This document shows positions 1-8,200 of a stretch of 64,000 bases of DNA, one piece after another. The DNA comes from Pseudomonas urmiensis. GTDB taxonomy: Bacteria > Pseudomonadota > Gammaproteobacteria > Pseudomonadales > Pseudomonadaceae. A model generated the notes under the pieces. That model ran no database searches. It saw only the letters and a program-made list of their open reading frames with translations, and had not been told where the DNA came from. The first letter of the stretch is position 1. Every line of letters begins with the position of its first letter. The position numbers and the translations under genes were made by a program. Where the stretch lies: contig NZ_JABWRE020000001.1 of assembly GCF_014268815.2 (NCBI RefSeq), positions 5,513,212-5,577,211 on the forward strand. The letters run 5' to 3'.

Positions 1-607
1 CCTCTTTGTACCAGGCGCCTTTGTCGCGCATGGTCGAGGCGGCATTGAGGCGGTGGATGCGCGGGCGCTTGGCATACAGCTGTTGTTCGTTGGACAGCTC
101 TGCCTCAAGGCTGGCGATCTGGCTGGACAGCTGCGAGCTGTCGAAGTCGGGCGTGGCCGCGGCAGGCTTGGGCTGTGGCTTGCTTTCCTTGGGCTTGGGC
201 TCGACCTTGTGCAGCTTGCTCGCCTGCGTGGCCACCGCGGACTTGTGTGGCGCCGGCGGGGTCTCGGGCTTGGCCGCAGGGGGCGGGGTGACCTTGTTGA
301 TCTTGCTGTCCTGGAACGGTGCAAGTTCGGTGGTCTTGGGCACCGCCTTCTTGTCCAGGGTGCCGCTGCCTTGCTGATTGTCCTGGGCCTGGAAGTCGGC
401 CTTCTCGGGCGGCTTTTCGCTCTTGAAGGTGGCCAGGGTGATGTCCATGGTGTGGCGGATTTCACTGGGCTTGACCACGGTAAAGCCGACGCCAAGGATC
501 AGCGCCAGGTGCACCAGGGCAGCCAGGAACAGGGTAAAGCCGAGCCGGTCCGCCGGGCGAACGCGGGGTGGCAGCATGTCGGCAGGGATGTCGGCGGGCA
601 GCGTCAT
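1..607 (-). CDS. tonB: Energy transducer TonB (partial, N-terminal part)
   Basis: The gene runs off the left edge; about 202 codons are visible. TonB couples the inner-membrane proton motive force (ExbB/ExbD) to outer-membrane receptors. The reading starts MTLPADIPADM, has one membrane segment at about residues 21-42, then a long Lys/Pro/Ala-rich periplasmic linker (repeated KPxPKP-like stretches near residues 95-140), as expected for TonB. The C-terminal receptor-binding domain lies outside the window. The start at 607 gives the cytoplasmic N-terminus and membrane anchor expected. It lies about 90 bp downstream of gshB on the same strand. The assignment rests on architecture and on the neighbouring gshB-pilG order known from Pseudomonas. 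Confidence 0.88.
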   Translation of the reverse strand, partial: MTLPADIPADMLPPRVRPADRLGFTLFLAALVHLALILGVGFTVVKPSEIRHTMDITLATFKSEKPPEKADFQAQDNQQGSGTLDKKAVPKTTELAPFQDSKINKVTPPPAAKPETPPAPHKSAVATQASKLHKVEPKPKESKPQPKPAAATPDFDSSQLSSQIASLEAELSNEQQLYAKRPRIHRLNAASTMRDKGAWYKE

Positions 608-698
608 CAGGTATCCAGCAACCGCGAAGCGGGGCAGCAGGTCAGGTGAAAAAGACCCGCATCATACCCCACTGCGCGGTTTTGCTCCGCGTTGGTGG

Positions 699-1652
699 TC
701 AGCGCGCCTTGAGCTTGCGATCAATGGCGTCCATCAGTTGCGCACCAATCTGGGTGCCAAAGGCGTTGTCGATCTCGCGGATGCAGGTCGGGCTGGTGAC
801 GTTGATCTCGGTCAGGTGCTCGCCGATCACGTCCAGGCCGACGAACAGCAGGCCCTTCTCCCGCAGGGTCGGGCCGACCTGGGCGGCAATCCAGCGGTCG
901 CGTTCGGTCAGCGGGCGCGCCTCGCCACGGCCACCGGCGGCCAGGTTGCCACGGGTCTCGCCGCTGGCCGGAATGCGCGCCAGGCAGTACGGCACTGGCT
1001 CGCCGTCGATCATCAGGATGCGCTTGTCGCCATCCTTGATCGCCGGCAAGTAGGCCTGGGCCATGATCTGCTGGGTGCCCAGCGCAGTCAGGGTCTCGAG
1101 GATCACCGACAAGTTGGGGTCGCCGACCCGGTGGCGGAAGATCGAGGTGCCGCCCATGCCATCCAGCGGCTTGAGGATGACATCGCCATGCTCGGCGGCG
1201 AATTGGCGAATGATGTCCGGACGTCGGCTGACCAAGGTCGGCGGGGTGCACTGCGGGAACAGCGTGGCGAACAGCTTTTCGTTGCAGTCGCGCAGGCTCT
1301 GCGGGCGGTTGACCACCAGCACGCCAGCGGCCTCGGCCTGCTCCAGCAGGTAGGTGCTGTAGACGAACTCCATGTCGAACGGCGGATCCTTGCGCATCAG
1401 GATCACATCCAGGTCGCTCAGCGGCAGATCGGCTTCGGCGTCCAGCTCGAACCAGTGCGCCGGGTCGGCGAACACCTTGAGCCCGCGCACCTTGGCGCGG
1501 GCCACGCCCTGGTTCTGGTAGAGGTCCTGCTGCTCCATGTAGAACAGCGTCCAGCCGCGCTCCTGGGCTGCCAGCAGCATGGCCAGCGAACTGTCTTTCT
1601 TGTAGGAGATGGCCGCGATGGGGTCCATGACAATCCCGAGGCGAACGCTCAT
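699..1652 (-). CDS. gshB: Glutathione synthetase
   Basis: Catalyses ATP-dependent ligation of gamma-glutamylcysteine and glycine, the second step of cytosolic glutathione synthesis. The 317-residue protein has the usual GshB length, with an N-terminal domain starting MSVRLGIVMDPI, the conserved MRKDPPFD segment (residues 87-94) and the ATP-grasp loop KPLDGMGG (161-168). The longer open frame extends 45 codons upstream, but the start at 1652 is preceded by an AGAGGAAA ribosome site and matches the family N-terminus. It is divergent from pilG; the 193-bp gap must hold both promoters. Confidence 0.97.
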   Translation of the reverse strand: MSVRLGIVMDPIAAISYKKDSSLAMLLAAQERGWTLFYMEQQDLYQNQGVARAKVRGLKVFADPAHWFELDAEADLPLSDLDVILMRKDPPFDMEFVYSTYLLEQAEAAGVLVVNRPQSLRDCNEKLFATLFPQCTPPTLVSRRPDIIRQFAAEHGDVILKPLDGMGGTSIFRHRVGDPNLSVILETLTALGTQQIMAQAYLPAIKDGDKRILMIDGEPVPYCLARIPASGETRGNLAAGGRGEARPLTERDRWIAAQVGPTLREKGLLFVGLDVIGEHLTEINVTSPTCIREIDNAFGTQIGAQLMDAIDRKLKAR

Positions 1653-1845
1653 CGGTAGTTTCCTCTTGGCGGCGCCTGGCCGCGATGACTGGAAAGAAAA
1701 GTGGCTCAGGGTGGCGCCGCACGCGTGGATGGTCAAGGGGGGCAGCAGATGGAATGGCCACACGGAGTGTGCTAAAAATGCCTGCATAGGCCTTCGGGCG
1801 ATTCAATCGCGGGCAAGCCTCGCGATAAGCGGACTCAACGCGATT

Positions 1846-2247
1846 ATGGAACAACCCCTGAAGGTGATGGTGATCGACGACTCGCGTACGATCCGCCGCA
1901 CCGCCCAGATGCTGCTGAGCGAAGCCGGCTGTGAGGTGATTACCGCCAGCGACGGCTTCGATGCGCTGGCCAAGATCGTCGACCACATGCCGCGGATCAT
2001 CTTCGTCGATGTGCTGATGCCGCGCCTGGACGGTTACCAGACCTGCGCCGTGATCAAGCACAACAGCGCCTTCAAGGACACCCCGGTGATCCTGCTGTCG
2101 TCACGCGACGGCCTGTTCGACAAGGCCCGCGGGCGGGTGGTCGGCTCCGATCAATTCTTGACCAAACCCTTCAGCAAAGAAGAACTGCTCGATGCGATCA
2201 GGGCGCATGTGCCCGAATTCGCCGCGCAGGAACAACACGCACCCTGA
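1846..2247 (+). CDS. pilG: Type IV pilus response regulator PilG
   Basis: Single-domain CheY-like receiver (133 aa) of the Pil-Chp pathway, which takes phosphoryl groups from ChpA and promotes pilus extension. The N-terminal acidic pair is in VMVIDDS, the phospho-acceptor aspartate in IIFVDVLMPRLDG and the conserved lysine in FLTKPFS. The open frame continues far upstream, but the first family-like residue is the Met at 1846 (MEQPLKVMVIDDS). The ribosome site there is weak, so the start rests on homology. First gene of the pilGHIJ-chpA-chpC run. Confidence 0.95.
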   Translation: MEQPLKVMVIDDSRTIRRTAQMLLSEAGCEVITASDGFDALAKIVDHMPRIIFVDVLMPRLDGYQTCAVIKHNSAFKDTPVILLSSRDGLFDKARGRVVGSDQFLTKPFSKEELLDAIRAHVPEFAAQEQHAP

Positions 2248-2293
2248 CCCCGCCGGTGCTGGCGGCGTCACTTTTCCTTGATGGGGAAACAGC

Positions 2294-2659
2294 ATGGCCC
2301 GAGTTCTGATTGTCGACGACTCGCCGACAGAGTTGCACAAACTGACCGCAATACTGGTAAAGCATGGCCATGAGGTCCTTAAAGCGGAAAACGGCGCCAA
2401 TGGCGTAGCCCTGGCCCGTCAGGAGAAGCCCGACGTGGTCCTGATGGATATCGTCATGCCGATCCTCAATGGTTTCCAGGCCACCCGACAGCTGGCCAAG
2501 GACCCGGCGACCAGCGCCATTCCGGTAATTGTCATCACCGCCAAAGACCAGGATACCGACCGCATCTGGGCATCGCGTCAGGGCGCCCGTGATTTTCTGA
2601 TCAAGCCAGTGGAAGAAGAGGCGCTGATCGCCAAACTCAAAGAAGTGCTCGCAGGTTGA
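2294..2659 (+). CDS. pilH: Type IV pilus response regulator PilH
   Basis: Second stand-alone receiver (121 aa) of the Pil-Chp system; in P. aeruginosa PilH acts opposite to PilG, favouring retraction or serving as a phosphate sink. The receiver signature is complete: MARVLIVDDS at the start, the aspartate in VVLMDIVMP, the Thr in VIVITAKD and the Lys in FLIKPVEE. Its TGA stop overlaps the TTG start of pilI, so the two are translationally coupled. Confidence 0.95.
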   Translation: MARVLIVDDSPTELHKLTAILVKHGHEVLKAENGANGVALARQEKPDVVLMDIVMPILNGFQATRQLAKDPATSAIPVIVITAKDQDTDRIWASRQGARDFLIKPVEEEALIAKLKEVLAG

Positions 2660-3210
2660 CCACCCGCCCGCAAGGCGCGTCGCTGACCGCCTTCGAGTTG
2701 CTGCTGGATATCGACCGGCGCTGCCGCCTGCTGGTGGCCGACCAACCGCTGCAGGACAACCGCTTGCAGCAGTGGAGCGGGATTGGTTTTCGGATTGCCG
2801 GGCAGTGGTTCGTGGCGCCGATGGGCGAAGTCGCCGAAGTCTTGCGTGAACCGCGCAGCAGCCGTGTGCCGGGGGTGCAGCCGTGGGTCTGCGGCGTTGC
2901 CAACCTGCGTGGACGGCTGTTGCCGGTGATGGACCTGAGCAGCTTCTTCGGCCTCGGCCCGGTAGCGCCGGGCAAGCAGCGGCGCGTGCTGGTGTTGGAC
3001 CACGAAGACCTGTTCGCCGGGCTGTTGGTCGATGAGGTGCTGGGATTGCAGCACTTCGCCTTGAGCAGCCTCGACCTGTCGCCGCCGCAGCCGCTGTTGC
3101 GCGCAGCGGCGCCGTTCGTTCAGGGGCATTTCCCGCGGGAGCGCAATTGGGCGATCTTCAGTCCGTTCGCCCTGGCCCAGGCGCCGGGCTTTCTTGATGT
3201 AGCGTTGTAG
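2656..3210 (+). CDS. pilI: CheW-like adaptor PilI
   Basis: 184-residue CheW-domain adaptor that links the receptor PilJ to the kinase ChpA. The CheW fold is seen from [20 protein letters not shown] through [24 protein letters not shown] to DEVLGLQHF. It begins with TTG in a TTGA overlap with the pilH stop, an unusual start supported by the absence of another in-frame start before the conserved domain. The gene sits between pilH and pilJ, as in other Pseudomonas. Confidence 0.93.
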   Translation: MTTRPQGASLTAFELLLDIDRRCRLLVADQPLQDNRLQQWSGIGFRIAGQWFVAPMGEVAEVLREPRSSRVPGVQPWVCGVANLRGRLLPVMDLSSFFGLGPVAPGKQRRVLVLDHEDLFAGLLVDEVLGLQHFALSSLDLSPPQPLLRAAAPFVQGHFPRERNWAIFSPFALAQAPGFLDVAL

Positions 3211-3220
3211 AGGATCGACC

Positions 3221-5281
3221 GTGAACAAGCCCGCCAGCCCCGTCACTCCACCCGCCGTGACTCCGCGTGCGCGCAGCAGTGCGCAGATCACCGTGCTGTT
3301 CGTGGTGCTGATCCTGTCGATCGTCTTGCTGTTCGCCAACTTCGCCTACCTCAATACCCAGTCCAACTACGACAAGCAGTACATCGGCCATGCCGGCGAG
3401 CTGCGCGTGCTGTCCCAGCGCATTGCCAAGAACGCCACCGAAGCTGCCGCAGGCAAGGCCCTGGCGTTCAGGTTGCTGTCGGATGCGCGCAACGACTTCG
3501 AGCGTCGCTGGAGTTACCTGCGCGAAGGCGACAAGACCACGGCGTTGCCAGCAGCTCCGGCGAAGATGCGCGATGAAATGGAGGCGGTGCGCCAGGATTG
3601 GGAAAACCTGCGCAAGAACACCGACACCATCTTGGCCAGCGAGCAGACCGTATTGTCGCTGCACCAGGTGGCGGCAACCCTGGCCGAAACCGTGCCGCAG
3701 TTGCAGGTCGAATATGAAAAGGTGGTGGAAATCCTCCTGCAGAGCGGCGCGCCCGCCAGCCAGGTGGCGGTGGCGCAGCGTCAGTTGCTGTTGGCTGAGC
3801 GCATTCTCGGTTCGGTCAACACCGTGCTGGCCGGCGATGACACCGCAGTGCAGGCCGCAGACGCCTTTGGCCGCGATGCCAGCCGCTTCGGTCAGGTGCT
3901 CGAAGGCATGCTCGGCGGCAACCCGGCGATCCAGGTCACCCGGGTCGAGGATGCCGACGCCCGCGCGCGGCTGGCCGAGATCGCCGAGTTGTTCCAGTTC
4001 GTCGCCGGCAGCGTTGATGAAATTCTGGAAACCTCGCCTGAGCTGTTCCGTGTGCGCGAAGCCGCGAGCAACATCTTCAGCCTGTCGCAGACCTTGCTTG
4101 ATGAGGCCTCGCACCTGGCCAACGGCTTCGAGAACCTGGCCAACGGGCGCACCCTGGATACTGTCGGCGGCTACGTACTGGGCCTGATTGCCTTGGCCTC
4201 GATCATCCTCATCGGTTCGGTGATGGTTCGTGCCACTAACCGCCAACTGCGCGAAACCGCCGAGAAGAACGAACGCAACCAGCAGGCGATCATGCGCCTG
4301 CTCGATGAAATCGAAGAACTGGCCGACGGCGACCTGACCGTGACGGTTTCGGTGACCGAGGACTTCACCGGAGCGATCGCCGACTCGATCAACTATTCCG
4401 TCGACCAGTTGCGCGATCTGGTCGCGACCATCATCCACAGCGCCGTGCAAGTGGCCGCTGCGGTGCAAGACACGCAAAACACCGCCCGCCAGTTGGCCAA
4501 GGCCTCCGAGCACCAGGCCGACCAGATCAGCGAAGCGTCGCTGGCGGTCGGCGACATGGTCGAGTCGATCGACCGCGTCTCGGCGCATGCCTATGAGTCG
4601 GCCAAGGTCGCCGAGCGTTCGGTGGCCATCGCCAACAAGGGCAACGAGGTGGTGCACAACACCATCCAAGGCATGGACAACATCCGCGAGCAGATCCAGG
4701 ACACCGCCAAACGGATCAAACGCCTGGGTGAGTCGTCGCAGGAGATCGGCGATATCGTCAGCCTGATCGACGACATTGCCGAGCAGACCAACATCCTCGC
4801 GCTCAACGCCGCGATCCAGGCCTCGCTGGCCGGGGAGGCGGGGCGCGGGTTTGCCGTGGTCGCCGACGAAGTGCAGCGCCTGGCGGAGCGCTCCTCGTCG
4901 GCCACCCGCCAGATCGAAGCGCTGGTGCGTACCATCCAGACCGACACCAACGAGGCGGTGATTTCCATGGAGCAGACCACCGCCGAGGTGGTACGTGGTG
5001 CGCGCCTGGCGCAGGATGCCGGGGTTGCCCTGGCCGAGATCGAAGGGGTTTCGCAGACCATGGCCGATCTTATCCACAGTATCTCCGATGCCGCCCAGTT
5101 GCAGACTTCCTCGGCCGGGCAGATTTCCCACACCATGGCGGTGATCCAGCAAATCACCGCGCAGACCTCCGCCGGCTCCGGTGCCACCGCCGACAGCATT
5201 CGCCACCTGGCGCGCATGGCCAGTGAGATGCGCCGCTCGGTTTCCGGTTTCACCCTGCCGGCACCCGCCGAGCCGCGTTGA
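3221..5281 (+). CDS. pilJ: Type IV pilus methyl-accepting chemotaxis protein PilJ
   Basis: 686-residue inner-membrane chemoreceptor feeding the ChpA kinase in response to surface contact. The first membrane segment is at about residues 18-40 ([19 protein letters not shown]). A large periplasmic domain with two PilJ-type four-helix repeats follows, then the second membrane segment at about 315-336, a HAMP-like region and the cytoplasmic coiled coil with the signalling hairpin [19 protein letters not shown] at about 520-540. It is close to the 682 aa of P. aeruginosa PilJ. It lies 10 bp after pilI and 10 bp before chpA, in one operon. Confidence 0.96.
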   Translation: MNKPASPVTPPAVTPRARSSAQITVLFVVLILSIVLLFANFAYLNTQSNYDKQYIGHAGELRVLSQRIAKNATEAAAGKALAFRLLSDARNDFERRWSYLREGDKTTALPAAPAKMRDEMEAVRQDWENLRKNTDTILASEQTVLSLHQVAATLAETVPQLQVEYEKVVEILLQSGAPASQVAVAQRQLLLAERILGSVNTVLAGDDTAVQAADAFGRDASRFGQVLEGMLGGNPAIQVTRVEDADARARLAEIAELFQFVAGSVDEILETSPELFRVREAASNIFSLSQTLLDEASHLANGFENLANGRTLDTVGGYVLGLIALASIILIGSVMVRATNRQLRETAEKNERNQQAIMRLLDEIEELADGDLTVTVSVTEDFTGAIADSINYSVDQLRDLVATIIHSAVQVAAAVQDTQNTARQLAKASEHQADQISEASLAVGDMVESIDRVSAHAYESAKVAERSVAIANKGNEVVHNTIQGMDNIREQIQDTAKRIKRLGESSQEIGDIVSLIDDIAEQTNILALNAAIQASLAGEAGRGFAVVADEVQRLAERSSSATRQIEALVRTIQTDTNEAVISMEQTTAEVVRGARLAQDAGVALAEIEGVSQTMADLIHSISDAAQLQTSSAGQISHTMAVIQQITAQTSAGSGATADSIRHLARMASEMRRSVSGFTLPAPAEPR

Positions 5282-5291
5282 GGAATCACCC

Positions 5292-8200
5292 ATGGCCTCT
5301 GCCGAAGTGAGCCCCGAACGCCACGACACGGTCGCCCTGGCCTGGACCAAGGCGCCGATTCTCGATTGCCTGGCGCAGGCGCGCCAGGCCCTGGAGCGCT
5401 TTGCCGGCGACCCCGGCGATCTGTCGATGCTGGCCTTTTTTGTGGATAACCTGCACCAGGTGCATGGCTGCCTGCGCATGCTTGAGCTGCGTGGCGCAAC
5501 GCGCCTGGCCGAAGAACTCGAGCTGCTTGGCCGGGCCATGGCTGACGGCCAGATCACCCCGCGGGGCGATTGCCTGGGCGCGATGTTCCGTGGTCTGGAG
5601 CAACTGCCGCCGTATCTTGAGCGCCTGCGCGGCGCCCGCCATGACCTGCCGCTGGTCATGCTGCCGCTGCTCAACCGCCTGCGCGAGTGTCGCGGCGTCG
5701 AGGCGTTGGCCCAGGGCAGCCTGATGGGCGACGCGGCGCAGCGCCTGGCGGGCGCGGCGGATCTGGCTGACCTCGACTTGTCGCTGGGCAACTGGCGCGA
5801 ACAATTGCAGGCCGGCCAAGGCCGCGATGCCCTGCGCTCGGTGGTCAGCGCGCTGTGCGACGACCTGATGCGCATCAAGGATTGCCTGGACCAGTTCGTG
5901 CGCGGCGAGCAGTCGCGTGAGCAACTCGATGCCCTGGTATCGCCGTTGCGCCAAGTCGCGGACACCCTGGCGGTGCTGAATTTCCAACAGCCGCGGCGGG
6001 TGATCATCGACCAGGTGCTGGCCTTGCAGGCCCTGGCCCAAGACCAGCAACCGGTGGACGATGCCCTGTTGATGGACGTCGCCGGGGCGCTGCTGTACGT
6101 CGAGGCGACCCTCAACGGCATGGTCGGCCCACTGGAAGAGAGTGGCCAAGGCAGCATGCCAGGCTCGGACCTGGCGCAGATCCGTCAACTGGTGCTGAGT
6201 GAGGCGGTATCGGTGCTGCAGCAGGCCAAGGACCTGATCGGCGACTGCCTTGAATCCGGCTGGCCCCGCCAGCGCTTGCAGGCGCTGCCGGGCTTGCTGC
6301 ACCAGGTGCGCGGGGCGCTGTCGATGCTGATGCTGCCAGCCGCCGCCGAGCTGTTCGCTGGCGCCGCCGGCTATGTGCAGGGCTGGCTGGCGCACCTGGA
6401 CGAAGAGCCGCCGCAGGCTGAACTGACCCACCTGGCCGACGCCCTCAGTGCTGGCGAATGCTATCTGCAATGGCGGGTGGCCGATCCGCTGGCCGATGCG
6501 CAGCCATTCATTGAAATGGCCCGTGCCAGCCTGGCTGCGCTGGGTGTGACTTGCCGCATTGGCGGGTTGGCCGATGAGGTCGAGGAAATCGATGCCGAAC
6601 TGCGTGAGGTGTTTCTCGAAGAAGCCAACGAGCTGTTGCCAGACCTTGAGCGGCACTGGCTGCGCTGGCGCGCCGACAACAGTTTGCGCGATGCCCTGAT
6701 CGAAGTCCGTCGAGCTTTGCACACGCTCAAGGGCAGTGGGCGGATGGTCCATGCCCAGGCCCTCGCCGAATTGGCCTGGGGCGCCGAGCACCTGATCAAC
6801 CGCGCGCTGGAAGGACGGGTGAGCCTGGCGGGCGAGAGTGTGGTCGCCTTGCAGCAGGTGTTCGTGCGTCTTCCAGACCTGCTTGCCGATTTTGCCGTCG
6901 GTCATCTGCCGCCGCTGGCCGAAGTCGAGCCGTTGTCGGCGCACTTGCATGGCTTGGCCAACAACCAGACCAGCAGCGCCGCCGAAGTCGACGGGCTCGA
7001 CCCGCAGTTGCTGGAGATCTTCCGTAACGAGGCCCAGGGCCACATGGCCAGCCTGGAGGCGTTTTTGCAGGAGACGCACGGCCAGGACACACCGGTCAGC
7101 GACAGCTTGCAGCGCGCCCTGCACACGCTCAAGGGCAGCGCCGCCATGGCCGGGGTGATGCCGATCGCCGAGCTGGCCACCGCCTTCGACCGCCTGGCGC
7201 GAGAATACAAAGGCCACCAGCTGCCGTTGCAGCTGGCCGAGATCGACTGGCTGGAAGCCGGGCGCACGCTGTTCCAGTTGGGCCTGAGCCAACTGGGCAG
7301 CACGCCGCTGGCAGCCATTCCCGGCGCTGCCGAGCTGATCGAGCAAGTTGGTCAAGGCGTCGATGGCCGTTTGGCCAGCTTGCAGGATGAGCCCCATCAC
7401 AGTCGCCGGCGCCGCGACCCTCAGCTGATCGCCAACTTTCTCGCCCAGGGCATGGACATCCTGCTCGATGCCGAGTCGATGCTTTCGAGCTGGCAGCAGC
7501 ATCCGGAGCAACGCCAGGCGCTGGAGGCCCTGCTCGACGAGCTGACCACGCTCAGCCATGGCGCCCACCTGGCGGACCTGTGGCAGCTGGATGAGCTCTG
7601 CGAAGGCCTGCTCGATCTGTACGGGGCGGTGGAAGAGGGCAGCCTGGCGGCTGACCCAGCGTTCTTCGCCCAGGCCCAACAAGCCCATGACGCGCTGATC
7701 GACATGCTCGACGAGGTCGCTGCCGGGCAGGAAGTGACCGCGCGCCCAGAATGCCTCGATGGCCTGCGCGCGCTGTTGGACACGGCGCTGGCGCCTGATG
7801 CCACCGGGTTGGTGGGGCGCGAGGGCGTGACGCCATTGCCGGCTGTGGATAACAGCTCGGAACCGGCGTTGGTGCAACTGTTTCTCGAAGAGGCCGGGGA
7901 TATCCTCGACAGTGCCGACCAGGCGCTGCAGCAGTGGCAGCAGGACAGCGAAAGCGCGTCGAACCTGTCGGCGTTGCAGCATGAGGTGCAAACCCTCAAG
8001 GGCGGCGCGCAGATGGCTGCGGTAGGCGCGGTGGAGATTCTCGCCCAGGAGCTGGCGCTGCTCTACGAGGGCCTGGTGGATCGCCGCCTGGGCCCCAGCG
8101 CGGCGCTGTTCGAGCTGCTCAAGCGCAGCCATGCGGCGCTGGCCGAGATGCTCGAAAGCCTGCGCGAGGGGCAATCACCAGCCTCGGCGGTAGCGCTGCT

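Noticed and set aside
699..2061. Extended or alternative minus-strand frames over gshB and pilG (to 1787 and 2061)
   Set aside because: They run into the pilG coding strand and lack the GshB N-terminus, which begins at 1652.
3158..8174. Very long open frames on the minus strand opposite pilJ and chpA (up to about 1000 codons)
   Set aside because: High-GC genes leave antisense frames open by codon bias. The plus-strand proteins have full domain sets, and the antisense readings are low-complexity Gln/Leu/Arg/His strings without motifs.
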